Below, in pieces: positions 37,143 to 46,429 of a DNA stretch of 64,000 nt. Numbering within the stretch: the first letter of the stretch is position 1; the number at the start of each line of letters is the position of its first letter. Position numbers and translations under genes: made by a program. Below the pieces are notes generated by a model, which was not told the origin of the DNA, did no database searches, and was given only the letters and a program-made list of their open reading frames with translations. Source of the stretch: Clostridium carboxidivorans P7 (GTDB lineage: Bacteria; Bacillota; Clostridia; Clostridiales; Clostridiaceae); the NCBI RefSeq assembly GCF_001038625.1, contig NZ_CP011803.1, forward strand, positions 2,232,001 through 2,296,000, in the 5' to 3' direction.

Positions 37143-38750
37143 TTACCAAACTGCTATTTGCCCATCTGTTCTTCTCTCAGTTCCACCACATAACACATTA
37201 TTATCATCCTTAAGTATTATTTCTCCTCTTCCAAACAAGCCACTTTGAAGTTCTATTTGTACATCGTGGCCTTTCCTTGCTAGCTCTTTTGCTAGATTCT
37301 TAGAACATTCATGTTCAAGCAGTATCTTCTTATCTAAAATCCACTGCCATCTTGGTGCATCAAGTGCTTCTTGAGGATTCATATGAAAATCTATCATATT
37401 CATAACTACTTGTACATGTCCTTGAGGCTGCATAAAACCTCCCATAACTCCAAATGGACCAACAGGCTTATGATTTCTTGTTATAAATCCTGGAATAATA
37501 GTGTTATATGGACGCTTTCTACTTCCAACACAATTGATATTCATAGGATCAGTTGAAAAACAATTACCACGGTTAGCTAGTGCTATTCCAGTATCTGGTA
37601 CTACCAAACCAGAACCAAAGTCCATGTAATTACTTTGAATAAAGGAGACCATATTACCTTCCCCATCTGCTGTACATAAATAGACTGTGCCACCTTTTAA
37701 ATTTCTCATTTTTTTATTAGGTTCAGGTATAATAGCAGCATCCTGTATAAGCTTTCTTCTTTCATTTCCATATTCATCTGACAAAAACTTTTCTATTTCT
37801 ATATTAGCTTTATCCCCAACTATATCTTGAGCATCTGCAAAGGCTATTTTTATTGCCTCCAATTGTTTATGATAGGTTTCTGCACTTTCTCTTTCTTTAA
37901 ATTCATATCCTTTTAATATGTTTAATGCCATTAAAGGTACAATGCCCTGTCCATTTGGAGGCAGTTCCCATATGTCATATCCTTTATAATTAATACTTAT
38001 TGGCTGTACCCATTCAGGCTTAAAAAGCTGTAAATCTTCTTTTCTTATATAACCACCATATTTTCTTGAAAAAACATCTATTTTTTCTGCTATTTCTCCA
38101 TTATAAAATTCATCTCCATTAGTTTCTGCAATACTCTTTAAAGTTTTTGCATGATATGGAAGCTTCATAATTTCACCAGCGTGAGGTGACCTACCATCTA
38201 TTGTAAAAGTTTTAAACCAATATTTAAATTCATCTCCTTTACAAGCTGAATAGTTACCTACAGCATATTTCCAAAACTCAGATGTACCAGGTGCAACTGG
38301 ATAACCATTTTCAGCATAATAAATGGCTGGTTTTAACACTTCTGTAAGTGGCAATTTTCCAAACCTTTTGGATAACTCACACCATGCTTTAGGAATACCC
38401 GGTACAGTAACAGGAAACCAGCCATATTTAGGAACTTTATCATATCCCCTTTTATTTAATTCATCTAATGATATTCCTTTAGGTGATGGACCACTTGAAT
38501 TTAACCCATACATTTTGTTATCAATCCATACAATTGCAAATGCATCACCACCAAATCCATTTGCTGTAGGCTCCACCACTGTTAAACATGCAGCAGTAGC
38601 TATGGCAGCATCAACTGCATTTCCACCTTTTTTTAATATTTCAAGACCTGCCTGTGCAGCAAGCGGTTGTCCAGTAGCAACCATTCCTCTATTTCCATAT
38701 ATTACATTCCTGTTGGATGGATACCGATAACTTAGAGCATCATAATCCAT
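37143..38750 (-). CDS. Gamma-glutamyltransferase family protein
   Basis: 535 residues, N-terminal-nucleophile family. A self-processing enzyme that cleaves gamma-glutamyl or related amide bonds. The likely nucleophile is Thr355 in LKGGTVYLCTADGEGN. Supporting motifs are GMVATGQPLAAQAGLEIL, GGNAVDAAIATAACLTVVEP, NGFGGDAFA and the late GVMGGFMQPQGHVQV. There is no signal peptide, unlike secreted E. coli GGT, so it is cytoplasmic. The relatives include oxamate- and allantoin-linked hydrolases, so glutathione need not be the substrate. Monocistronic. The ATG follows AAAGGGGGAAT. Confidence 0.9.
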   Translation of the reverse strand: MDYDALSYRYPSNRNVIYGNRGMVATGQPLAAQAGLEILKKGGNAVDAAIATAACLTVVEPTANGFGGDAFAIVWIDNKMYGLNSSGPSPKGISLDELNKRGYDKVPKYGWFPVTVPGIPKAWCELSKRFGKLPLTEVLKPAIYYAENGYPVAPGTSEFWKYAVGNYSACKGDEFKYWFKTFTIDGRSPHAGEIMKLPYHAKTLKSIAETNGDEFYNGEIAEKIDVFSRKYGGYIRKEDLQLFKPEWVQPISINYKGYDIWELPPNGQGIVPLMALNILKGYEFKERESAETYHKQLEAIKIAFADAQDIVGDKANIEIEKFLSDEYGNERRKLIQDAAIIPEPNKKMRNLKGGTVYLCTADGEGNMVSFIQSNYMDFGSGLVVPDTGIALANRGNCFSTDPMNINCVGSRKRPYNTIIPGFITRNHKPVGPFGVMGGFMQPQGHVQVVMNMIDFHMNPQEALDAPRWQWILDKKILLEHECSKNLAKELARKGHDVQIELQSGLFGRGEIILKDDNNVLCGGTERRTDGQIAVW

Positions 38751-39106
38751 TTTTTATTCCCCCTTTGTTAAACCAAATTTACATCATGTCTATTAAATGT
38801 AATTCTAATATATTTCATACTGTATAAATATAAACATTCTACATAAATGTCAGATTTCCTTGAAAATATTTGAAAAATTGTATTTTCATAATATAAATTG
38901 CTATTATCCTATACTAATATATATAGTCTATATTAAAATCGTATATTACAAAAACAAAGCATCTTTTAGGATGTCTTTTTTATACACTGTACCCACTTAC
39001 AAATTACCTCTTGTAATATTTCACGCAAACCTTAAATTCCTTTATTTTAAATGCCTGACAGCTTATTTTTTTGAGTAAAAATTTTTTAAATTTCTAGTAA
39101 ATTAAA
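38751..39106. other. Intergenic, no gene seen
   Basis: 356 bp of AT-rich DNA between the GGT gene start and the HK/RR terminator. A 72-codon plus-strand frame (38860-39078) lacks a ribosome binding site and has Tyr/Ile/Phe-rich content, so I do not call it. Confidence 0.5.
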
Positions 39107-39144
39107 AAGAAAGCTACATATTATTAAATATATATAGCTTTCTT
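39107..39144 (-). terminator. Terminator of the two-component operon
   Basis: AAGAAAGCTA (39107-39116) pairs with TAGCTTTCTT (39135-39144). The minus-strand read continues into TTTTAATTT, about 50 bp after the histidine kinase stop. Confidence 0.85.
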
Positions 39145-39196
39145 AATTCGTTGTATAATGATATTTAAACTTAGCTTTGTTTCAAAAGGAAAAACA

Positions 39197-40294
39197 TTAA
39201 GATTTATTAAGATTTTTCTTAGGTAATTCAATATTAAAACCAATTATATTACCACTACATTCTGCCCAAATTCTTCCTCCATGGAGCTCTATAATTTTCT
39301 TTGAAATAGGAAGTCCTAGCCCAGAGCCTTCAATTTCAGCATTTCTAGATTTATCAATTCTATACATTTCATCAAATATTTTCATCAAATCATCTTCACC
39401 TATATTATCACTTTCATTAATAAAAGAAAGTCTAATATTCTGATCTTCTTCCCACATTCTGATTATAAAAGTTGAATTTCTATAACTATATTTTTCAACA
39501 TTTTTTATCAAATTCTCAATAACTCTAATAAACTTCTGCACATCAATTTCACACACTAATTCATTTTTAGTGCATTCAATTTTGGCCTCTATATTTTTTT
39601 CAGATAAAAATAAAATATGCTCCCCTAATATCTGATTTACTAAAACAGCTATATTAAATGGAACTTTATCTAATTTTATATAATTATTTGAAAGCTTTGT
39701 ATATTCAAAAAGCTCATCAATTAATTTTTTTAAATCTTTACTTTTTTTATAAGCTACTTCTAAAAACTCCTGTTGATCTTTTTCTAAAGCCCCCTTTTTA
39801 TCATTAAGAAGTTCTAAATACCCAATTATAGATGTTAAAGGCGTTTTTAAGTCATGTGAAACGGCCACAATTAATTCATTTTTAGCTTCTTCCTGCTTCT
39901 TCTCTTTTTCATAATTTTCTTTAAGCCTTTCAGACATGATATTTATGTCTTTAGCTAACTGAGCAATTTCATCACTGCCTTTTACATTTATAGGATTTAA
40001 ATATTTTTGAGTTTTTATATTAGTCACACTTTTACTTATATATTTCAAATACCTCATTCTTCCATTAATTCCAATGAGAAAAATAGTTACAAAAATTATT
40101 AATTCTAGTATAAAAGCTGGAATTGCTATATAAGGTCCATATTTAGCAAAAAAATCGGGTTTTAAGTTATATATACCAACTATTTTGCCTAATATACTTG
40201 CAAAAAGCACGAGAGCAAGATAACTAAGTATCATATCAATAGGAATCAAAATCAATAGTTTGACTCCTATCTTATTCATTATTATTTTCTTCAT
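39197..40294 (-). CDS. VanS-like sensor histidine kinase
   Basis: 365 residues. Two membrane helices (about 12-38 and 54-75) flank a very short outer loop, followed by HAMP, the H-box VAVSHDLKTPLTSIIGYL, N-box NLIKNVEKYS, and GSGLGLPISKKIIELHGG. The small outer loop suggests membrane or envelope-stress sensing rather than solute binding. Its ATGA start overlaps the response regulator stop by 4 bp. Closest in style to VanS-type kinases, but no resistance genes are adjacent, so vancomycin sensing should not be assumed. Confidence 0.94.
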   Translation of the reverse strand: MKKIIMNKIGVKLLILIPIDMILSYLALVLFASILGKIVGIYNLKPDFFAKYGPYIAIPAFILELIIFVTIFLIGINGRMRYLKYISKSVTNIKTQKYLNPINVKGSDEIAQLAKDINIMSERLKENYEKEKKQEEAKNELIVAVSHDLKTPLTSIIGYLELLNDKKGALEKDQQEFLEVAYKKSKDLKKLIDELFEYTKLSNNYIKLDKVPFNIAVLVNQILGEHILFLSEKNIEAKIECTKNELVCEIDVQKFIRVIENLIKNVEKYSYRNSTFIIRMWEEDQNIRLSFINESDNIGEDDLMKIFDEMYRIDKSRNAEIEGSGLGLPISKKIIELHGGRIWAECSGNIIGFNIELPKKNLNKS

Positions 40295-40974
40295 ATTTTA
40301 TATCCAACTCCCCAAACAGTCTTTACATACTTTGGTCTTTTAGGATCTATCTCGATTTTTTGTCTAAGATTCGTTATATGAACCACAATGGAAGTGTCCG
40401 ATACTACAAATTCTTCTTTCCAAATAATCTCATATAATTTCTGAACTGAAAATACCATGCCTCTGTTCCTAGCCAAACATTCTAATATATCAAATTCCTT
40501 TGGTGTAAGCTTAACTTTATCACCTCTCACTGTAACTTCGTGAGTATCAAAATTAATAGTTAAATCTTCAATAGTAACAATACTGCTATTTTGGGGTTCC
40601 ACATTAAACTTTTTATACCTTCTAAGCTGAGCTTTTACTCTAGCTATAAGCTCCATAGAACCAAAAGGTTTAGAAACATAATCATCAGCACCTACTGTTA
40701 ACCCTTGTATTTTATCAATTTCTTCGTCTTTTGCTGATAAAAATATTATGGGCATGGTATAGTTTTCTCTAATTTTTATACAGGCACTTATACCATCTAA
40801 AATTGGCATCATAACATCCAAAATAACTAAATCAAAGTCATTTTCATTAATCATAACTAATGCTTCAGCTCCATTAGAGGCCTCCAAAATATTATATCCT
40901 TCATTTTCAAGATAAACCTTGATTAAATTACGAATATTCTTATCATCATCTACAACTAAAATATTTATATTCAT
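40291..40974 (-). CDS. OmpR/VanR-family response regulator
   Basis: About 227 residues. Receiver domain with VVDDDKNI, phospho-acceptor Asp in VILDVMMPILDG and Lys in YVSKPFG. The C-terminal winged helix (about 130-227) has KLTPKEFDILECLARN and VHITNLRQKIE ... VWGVGYKI. Translationally coupled to the kinase. I take the ATG at 40974, about 10 bases after AAAAGGAA; a GTG at 40980 is possible. Confidence 0.95.
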   Translation of the reverse strand: MNINILVVDDDKNIRNLIKVYLENEGYNILEASNGAEALVMINENDFDLVILDVMMPILDGISACIKIRENYTMPIIFLSAKDEEIDKIQGLTVGADDYVSKPFGSMELIARVKAQLRRYKKFNVEPQNSSIVTIEDLTINFDTHEVTVRGDKVKLTPKEFDILECLARNRGMVFSVQKLYEIIWKEEFVVSDTSIVVHITNLRQKIEIDPKRPKYVKTVWGVGYKI

Positions 40975-41155
40975 ACACACATTCCTTTTCCATGATTAAT
41001 TATCCTTTTTAAATAATCAACAAATTTTCCATCTAAAGACTATAGCTTTAATAGAAATATGTTTTGTTTATTCATTATAATATATCTGAATCTTACCATG
41101 CAAATACCACTAAACTCTCCTATTCTCAAAATTGAAAAAACAAAAATACTTTTGT

Positions 41156-41713
41156 CTAGTTTTTACACTTTAAAACATAAGCCGGTGGTAGATTTAAAAG
41201 TACCTTTTTTATTTTTATTTTATCAAAATATGTTCTAAAAAGCTTCATTTTAAATAAAGTATATTGAAAAGTTATAAACTCTCCTTTGTCTTTTAATATT
41301 TCTTTTGTAACTGATAATATTTTTCTGCTCATATCATGTGGTAAGCTTGCAAATGGAAGACCTGAAACTATATAGTCAACCTTATCAATACTATACTTAT
41401 CTAAATATTCTTTCAAGTTCTCTGCTGAATCATTTATAAGTATGAAATTTGTCTTATCTTTAAACTTGTCTTTTAGAATTTTATAAAAATCCACATTATA
41501 TTCTATAACTATAAATATGGTGCTATCCTTCTTTCTATTTAATATTTTTTCTGTAAAAACCCCTGTCCCTGGTCCATATTCAACAATGCAGGAAGCATTT
41601 AAAAAATCAATGTCCTCAACCATTCTATATGCTAATTTCTCCGAGCTCGGTGCTATGGCTCCCACTGTTTTTGGATTTCTTATATATTGTTTTATAAAAT
41701 TACTAATTTCCAT
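41156..41713 (-). CDS. SAM-dependent methyltransferase, phospholipid/rRNA-methylase-like
   Basis: 185 residues. N-terminal signature IRNPKTVGAIAPSSEKLA, then class-I Rossmann motif I VEYGPGTGVFTEKIL and motif IV VSGLPFASLP in the NPPY/F position used by rRNA-adenine methylases. Proteins of this type are annotated as phospholipid N-methyltransferase-like or KsgA-like. The substrate is unknown. A GGGGGAAG ribosome binding site precedes the ATG. Apparently a single gene. Confidence 0.83.
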   Translation of the reverse strand: MEISNFIKQYIRNPKTVGAIAPSSEKLAYRMVEDIDFLNASCIVEYGPGTGVFTEKILNRKKDSTIFIVIEYNVDFYKILKDKFKDKTNFILINDSAENLKEYLDKYSIDKVDYIVSGLPFASLPHDMSRKILSVTKEILKDKGEFITFQYTLFKMKLFRTYFDKIKIKKVLLNLPPAYVLKCKN

Positions 41714-41824
41714 TTTATCTTCCCCCTATGTTAATATAAGACAAGTATAAAATGGAAATATTAAGCTTTTACACAAAAAAATATTAAGAATTCTTAAGAA
41801 TTTTAAATTTCTACTAAATAAAAA

Positions 41825-41849
41825 AGAGACACTAACTATAAGTGTCTCT
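41825..41849 (-). terminator. Terminator of ppnP
   Basis: AGAGACACT (41825-41833) and AGTGTCTCT (41841-41849) form a perfect 9-bp stem. A T-run follows on the minus strand, 19 bp after the ppnP stop. Confidence 0.9.
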
Positions 41850-41867
41850 AAATAAACTTTTCTGTTT

Positions 41868-42149
41868 TTATTTGTATAAGCAGAGATATGCTGTTTCTTC
41901 TTCTACCTTTACTCCAAATTTTTTATTTGCTGCTACAGTAAAAGTTTCATTTTGTTTAAATTGCTTCCACTCTTCACTTTCTGGAAGCTTTATCATCATA
42001 CTTCCACTGGTTACTGTCATAATTTCTATAGTTGAGGTCCCAAATTCATATTCCCCTATTGCCATAACTCCTATGGTTGCAGGACCTTCTGCTGTATTAA
42101 ATGCTACAGACTTCACTTTTCCTTCAAAGTATTCATTTGTTTTAAACAT
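41868..42149 (-). CDS. ppnP: Pyrimidine/purine nucleoside phosphorylase PpnP (DUF1255)
   Basis: 93-residue cupin-fold enzyme that splits nucleosides with phosphate. The YaiE/PpnP pattern is clear: [33 protein letters not shown]-x-M-T-V-x-x-G, and [15 protein letters not shown]. Length is exact for the family. AGAGGAGAAAG precedes the ATG. It is the last gene before a strong terminator and follows proC by 67 bp, so it may be co-transcribed with the hydroxyproline operon, though it has no evident role there. Confidence 0.92.
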   Translation of the reverse strand: MFKTNEYFEGKVKSVAFNTAEGPATIGVMAIGEYEFGTSTIEIMTVTSGSMMIKLPESEEWKQFKQNETFTVAANKKFGVKVEEETAYLCLYK

Positions 42150-42216
42150 AAGCTTTCTCCTCTACACACATCAAAATATTTAAAGTAGCTTTTTCAATTA
42201 ATAATTAAACGTAATT

Positions 42217-43023
42217 TTACTTTGACATTTCCTTAGATTTTTTTGTGCAGCTCTTCATAGCAGCCATAACTGCAGCTCTTAAGCCTTTTTCCTCCAACAC
42301 TTCTACTGCTTCTATAGTAGTTCCTCCTGGAGAACAAACCATATCTTTTAGTGCTCCTGGATGCATTCCTGTTTCTAAAACCATTTTTGCTGAACCAAGT
42401 ACTGATTGTGCTGCAAATTTATAAGCTTGAGCTCTTGGCATGCCATCTAGTACAGCTGCATCTGCCATGGCTTCAATGAACATATATACATAAGCTGGTG
42501 ATGAACCACTTACTGATGTTACAGCATCCATTAATTTTTCAGGTATTATTTCCGCTTTACCAAAGCTTTCAAAAATACTAACTATTTCTCCTATTTCTTC
42601 TTTAGTTACCACTTCATTTGGACACAATGCAGCCATTCCTTCTCCTACTAAAGCTGGAGTATTTGGCATTACTCTAACTACCTTTAGCTTTCTTCCAAAA
42701 GCTTCTTCAGTACCACTTATAACCTTTCCTGCTGCAATTGTCACTATTATTACATCTTCCTTTACCTTATCTTTTATTTGTTCAATTACCACTGGATATA
42801 AATTAGGCTTTATTGACAAAATTAAAATATCAGAAACTTTAGCTACTTCATTATTATCTGTAGTAGTTTTTATGCCATATTTTTCTGCACATGCTTCTAA
42901 ACTCTTTTCATTCAAATCTCCTACTATTACACTATCTGGGGAAGATATATTTGCTTTAATTATTCCACCTATCATTGCTCCCCCCATATTTCCACAACCT
43001 ATAAAACCTATAACTTTATTCAT
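42217..43023 (-). CDS. proC: Pyrroline-5-carboxylate reductase
   Basis: 268 residues. NAD(P)H-dependent reduction of pyrroline-5-carboxylate to proline. The Rossmann motif GFIGCGNMGGAMIGG is at the N-terminus; the C-terminal helical domain has SGSSPAYVYMFIEAMADAAV and CSPGGTTIEAVEVLEE. Directly downstream of hypD, whose product is pyrroline-5-carboxylate, so the pair converts hydroxyproline to proline. The ATG at 43023 has no Shine-Dalgarno nearby. An in-frame TAA lies one codon upstream, so no earlier start exists. AAAGGAAG lies about 55 bases upstream, beyond a hairpin. Confidence 0.95.
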   Translation of the reverse strand: MNKVIGFIGCGNMGGAMIGGIIKANISSPDSVIVGDLNEKSLEACAEKYGIKTTTDNNEVAKVSDILILSIKPNLYPVVIEQIKDKVKEDVIIVTIAAGKVISGTEEAFGRKLKVVRVMPNTPALVGEGMAALCPNEVVTKEEIGEIVSIFESFGKAEIIPEKLMDAVTSVSGSSPAYVYMFIEAMADAAVLDGMPRAQAYKFAAQSVLGSAKMVLETGMHPGALKDMVCSPGGTTIEAVEVLEEKGLRAAVMAAMKSCTKKSKEMSK

Positions 43024-43086
43024 AACTTATTTTTAGTAAGAAAACATACTATAATGTCAATTTCCTACTAAAATTCACTTCCTTTC
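43024..43086 (-). promoter_or_regulatory. SD-hairpin-start leader repeat, copy at proC
   Basis: Minus-strand order: AAAGGAAGTGA, TTTTAGTAGGAAA, a 16-base loop, TTTTCTTACTAAAA, ATAAGTT, then the proC ATG. The two arms form a 13-bp stem that, when folded, brings the Shine-Dalgarno to within about 12 bases of the start codon. The outer conserved blocks recur before the ECF sigma gene at 62408-62465 with a different loop. Confidence 0.65.
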
Positions 43087-43100
43087 CCAATTATATTAAA

Positions 43101-45479
43101 CTAGCAAACAGCACAACCATCAAATGATTGTTCAGTTCTTTCTATTATCTCTCCTTGTAATACCTTGTCAAGATTATTAAAATAATCACTGTATCCTGCA
43201 ACACGAACTATAAGATCTCTATAGTCATCAGGATTTTTTTGAGCTGCCAAAAGGGTTTCTCTACTTACTATATTAAACTGAATATGATGTCCATCTAGTG
43301 TAAAATATGATCTTACCAAGCTTGCCAAATTATTTAATCCTTCTTCTCCTTGTACTACACTTGGATCAAATTTCTGATTTAATAAAGTTCCTCCAGTTCT
43401 CAAATGATCCATCTTGGATGCTGATTTAACTACTGCTGTAGGTCCATTTACATCTGCACCCTTTTCAGGTGAAATACCTTCTGAAACTGGAACATGAGCT
43501 TTTCTTCCATTAGCACTAGCTCCCATAACTGAACCAAAGTAAACATGACATGTGGTTGGAAGCATATCTATTCTATGAACTCCACCTCTTCCATTTTTTC
43601 TGCCATTTACTTCATTATAGTAAGCATCAAATATTGTTCTCATTACACCATCTGCATAATCATCATCATTGCCATATTTAGGAGTCTTATTCTTCACTAA
43701 ATTTAAAATATCTTCATGTCCTTCAAAGTCATTCTTTAATGCTTCCATTAATTCCTTCATAGTTATATTCTTTTTATCAAACACCTGATATTTTATAGCT
43801 GATAAGCTGTCAGTAATAGTTCCTATACCAACTCCCTGAATGTAGCTGGTATTATATCTTGCACCGCCTGCATTATAATCCTTTCCCTTTGAAATACAAT
43901 CATCTGTTATTATAGAAAGGAATGGAACTGGCATTAATGTAGCATATAGCTTTTCAATTACCCTGTTACCTTTAACTTTTATATCGATAAAGTGCTTAAG
44001 CTGTTTCTTAAAAGCATCAAATATTTGTTCATAACTTTCAAATTTTGTAACGTCTCCTGTTTCAATGCCAAGCTTTTTACCTGTCATTATATCAATACCA
44101 TTATTTAATGTTATTTCAAGTATCTTTGGAAGATTAAAGTATCCAGTTAAAATATAAGCTTCTTTACCAAAGGCTCCTGCTTCAACACATCCGCTAGTTC
44201 CTCCGGATCTAGCATCCTCTATAGTTTTACCTGCTCTAACTAACTCTTGAACTACAGCATCAGCATTAAACATTGATGGTTGACCCCATCCTTTTCTTGA
44301 AACTTCGCAAGCTCTCTTCACAAATTTTTGTGGACTCTTCTTACTTATCTGTACATTAGAGCTTGGTTGTAATAATCTCATTTCATCTATTATATCAAGT
44401 AAAAGATAACTTACATCATTAACCCCGTCCAAGCCATCTGGTCTTACTCCACCTACATTAATGTTGGCAAAATCCGTATAGGTTCCACTTTCCTTTAAAG
44501 TTACTCCAACCTTAGGAGGTGCTGGTTGATTATTAAATTTAACCCAGAAGCACTGTAACAATTCTTCTGCCTTTTCACGAGTTAAAGTACCTTCTTCCAC
44601 TTCCTTTTCATAAAATGGAATTAAATGTTGATCTAATCTTCCTGGATTATAAGCATCCCATGGATTTAATTCTGATATAACACATAAATGAGCAAACCAA
44701 TACATCTGGAGAGCTTCTCTAAAGTTTTTTGGAGCATTTGCTGGTACATTACTACATATTTCTGAAATCTCCAAAAGTTCTTTTTTCCTTTGCTCATTCT
44801 TTTCATTTTGTGCTAATTCTTTAGCATACTCTGAATAGCGCTTACCTAAAATCATTATTGCATCACAAGCTATGCTCATAGCTTCCAATTGATTTTTCTT
44901 ATCTAAAGCTTCATCATCCTCATAATAATCAAGCTTTGAAATAGCCTCTTCAATATCCTTTTTAAAATCTAAAAATCCCTTCTTATATATCTTTCCATCT
45001 CCTGCAGTATGGCCTGGACCCCTTTGTTCCATAAATTCTGTAAATAATCCTGCTGCATAGCAATCCTTCCATTCTTCAGACATACTGTTTAAAATTTTAT
45101 ATCTCATAGATCTTTCTTTCCAATATGGAATTATAACTTCTTCTTGTATCTTTTTAGCTTCTTCATCTACCTTGAAGGATATCTTTTCTCTCATGTCCAT
45201 TATGTCAAAATCCTCTAGAGTATGACAACAAAGTTCTGGATAAGTTGAAGTTGCTGCAGGTTCTTCTCCTCTTTCTCCAACTATTAATTCTCCATCATTA
45301 ATATAAAGTTTTTTCTTGCTCATTAGTTCTTTTAAAACCAATGCTCTAAGTACTGGAATAGACACTTTACCTTCATATTTTTTGTAAACTTCACTTTCAA
45401 TTTGTGCTCTCTCCATAGAAATACGTGGAACTGCATTTAAACTCTGCTGTCTTAATTTTTTTACTCTTTCAGTGATCAT
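43101..45479 (-). CDS. hypD: trans-4-hydroxy-L-proline dehydratase (glycyl radical enzyme)
   Basis: 792 residues. Dehydrates hydroxyproline to pyrroline-5-carboxylate by radical chemistry in the cytoplasm. The active-site loop GGTSGCVEAG gives thiyl Cys431 and Glu433; the radical loop RVAGYSDYF gives Gly762. Every active-site residue I recall from C. difficile HypD is present at a constant offset of three: Phe149, His157, Asp275, Ser331. This supports HypD over choline, glycerol or propanediol lyases. Neighbours fit: activase immediately upstream (6 bp gap) and proC downstream. The ATG follows GGGGGATAATTAATT. Confidence 0.95.
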   Translation of the reverse strand: MITERVKKLRQQSLNAVPRISMERAQIESEVYKKYEGKVSIPVLRALVLKELMSKKKLYINDGELIVGERGEEPAATSTYPELCCHTLEDFDIMDMREKISFKVDEEAKKIQEEVIIPYWKERSMRYKILNSMSEEWKDCYAAGLFTEFMEQRGPGHTAGDGKIYKKGFLDFKKDIEEAISKLDYYEDDEALDKKNQLEAMSIACDAIMILGKRYSEYAKELAQNEKNEQRKKELLEISEICSNVPANAPKNFREALQMYWFAHLCVISELNPWDAYNPGRLDQHLIPFYEKEVEEGTLTREKAEELLQCFWVKFNNQPAPPKVGVTLKESGTYTDFANINVGGVRPDGLDGVNDVSYLLLDIIDEMRLLQPSSNVQISKKSPQKFVKRACEVSRKGWGQPSMFNADAVVQELVRAGKTIEDARSGGTSGCVEAGAFGKEAYILTGYFNLPKILEITLNNGIDIMTGKKLGIETGDVTKFESYEQIFDAFKKQLKHFIDIKVKGNRVIEKLYATLMPVPFLSIITDDCISKGKDYNAGGARYNTSYIQGVGIGTITDSLSAIKYQVFDKKNITMKELMEALKNDFEGHEDILNLVKNKTPKYGNDDDYADGVMRTIFDAYYNEVNGRKNGRGGVHRIDMLPTTCHVYFGSVMGASANGRKAHVPVSEGISPEKGADVNGPTAVVKSASKMDHLRTGGTLLNQKFDPSVVQGEEGLNNLASLVRSYFTLDGHHIQFNIVSRETLLAAQKNPDDYRDLIVRVAGYSDYFNNLDKVLQGEIIERTEQSFDGCAVC

Positions 45480-45485
45480 AATTAA

Positions 45486-46388
45486 TTATCCCCCTATCTT
45501 AATTTTTATTCCAGATTTTTTGAATTTATTTGATATTTCCTCCATAACTTTGTCAGATGGCTTTTCATTACCAGATAACTTATAAGTCATTTTAAGTCTT
45601 CTATATTTATCCATACCCATTTTATGATATGGTAATAAATTAACCTGTTCTGCATTTATATGTGATAAAAATTCAATAGCTGAATCTATATGATAGGCAT
45701 CATCATTAACCCCTGCAACAATTGGCATTCTAACAAATATTCTACATCCCTTATCTGAAAGCTTTTTTAAGTTTTCAAGAATATTAGTATTTTCTGAGCC
45801 AATGTATTTAATATGTTTTTCATTGTCCATAAATTTTATATCATACAAAAATAAATCTACTTTATCTAATATCTTCTCCAAGCTTTCCCAAGGCACACAA
45901 CCGCTGGTATCCACTGTAGTATGAATTCCTTTTTCCTTACACTTTTTTAAAACCTCATTTAAAAAATCTATATGAATCAGTGGTTCTCCTCCTGAAAATG
46001 TAACACCTCCACCAGATTCATCATAAAATACTTCATCTTTCATTATTTCCTTCATGAGTTCTGATACTGTAACATCCTTGCCTACATACTCTCTTGCAGT
46101 ATTCGGACAAAAATCAGTACACTTTCCACAAAGAGCACACTTTTCTTCATCAACAACAGAATGACCTTCCTTGATTGAAATGGCATTTTGCGGACACCTT
46201 TTTGCACAAATACCACATCCTGTACACCTTTCTTCAAAGAACATTATTTCATGTTTGGGATTTTGAGTTTCAGGATTATGACACCACCAACATTTAAGTG
46301 GACATCCTTTAAAAAAAATTGTGGTTCTAATGCCTGGACCATCATGTATAGAGTATTTTTGAATATTTATTATAGTACTTGAGTTCAC
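45486..46388 (-). CDS. HypD-activating radical SAM enzyme
   Basis: About 300 residues. Installs the glycyl radical on HypD using SAM. The radical-SAM cluster motif is GCPLKCWWCHNPE (CxxxCxxC), after IHDGPGIRTT. An inserted ferredoxin domain has two cluster motifs (RCTGCGICAKRCP and KCALCGKCTDFCP), then the SAM-binding GGGVTFSGGEPL. I place the start at GTG 46388: GGGAGGGG lies 6 bases before it, while the in-frame ATG at 46394 directly abuts that site. Co-transcribed with hypD and preceded by the XRE-cupin regulator. Confidence 0.95.
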   Translation of the reverse strand: MNSSTIINIQKYSIHDGPGIRTTIFFKGCPLKCWWCHNPETQNPKHEIMFFEERCTGCGICAKRCPQNAISIKEGHSVVDEEKCALCGKCTDFCPNTAREYVGKDVTVSELMKEIMKDEVFYDESGGGVTFSGGEPLIHIDFLNEVLKKCKEKGIHTTVDTSGCVPWESLEKILDKVDLFLYDIKFMDNEKHIKYIGSENTNILENLKKLSDKGCRIFVRMPIVAGVNDDAYHIDSAIEFLSHINAEQVNLLPYHKMGMDKYRRLKMTYKLSGNEKPSDKVMEEISNKFKKSGIKIKIGG

Positions 46389-46429
46389 ATCCATCCCCTC
46401 CCTTATATAATGCATTACTTTATAAAAAA

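Noticed and set aside
38860..39078. 72-codon plus-strand ORF in the GGT/HK intergenic gap
   Set aside because: No Shine-Dalgarno, Tyr/Ile/Phe-rich random-looking translation, no neighbour logic.
39197..40974. Vancomycin-resistance VanRS system
   Set aside because: Similarity is only family-level; no vanH/A/X or other resistance genes are nearby.
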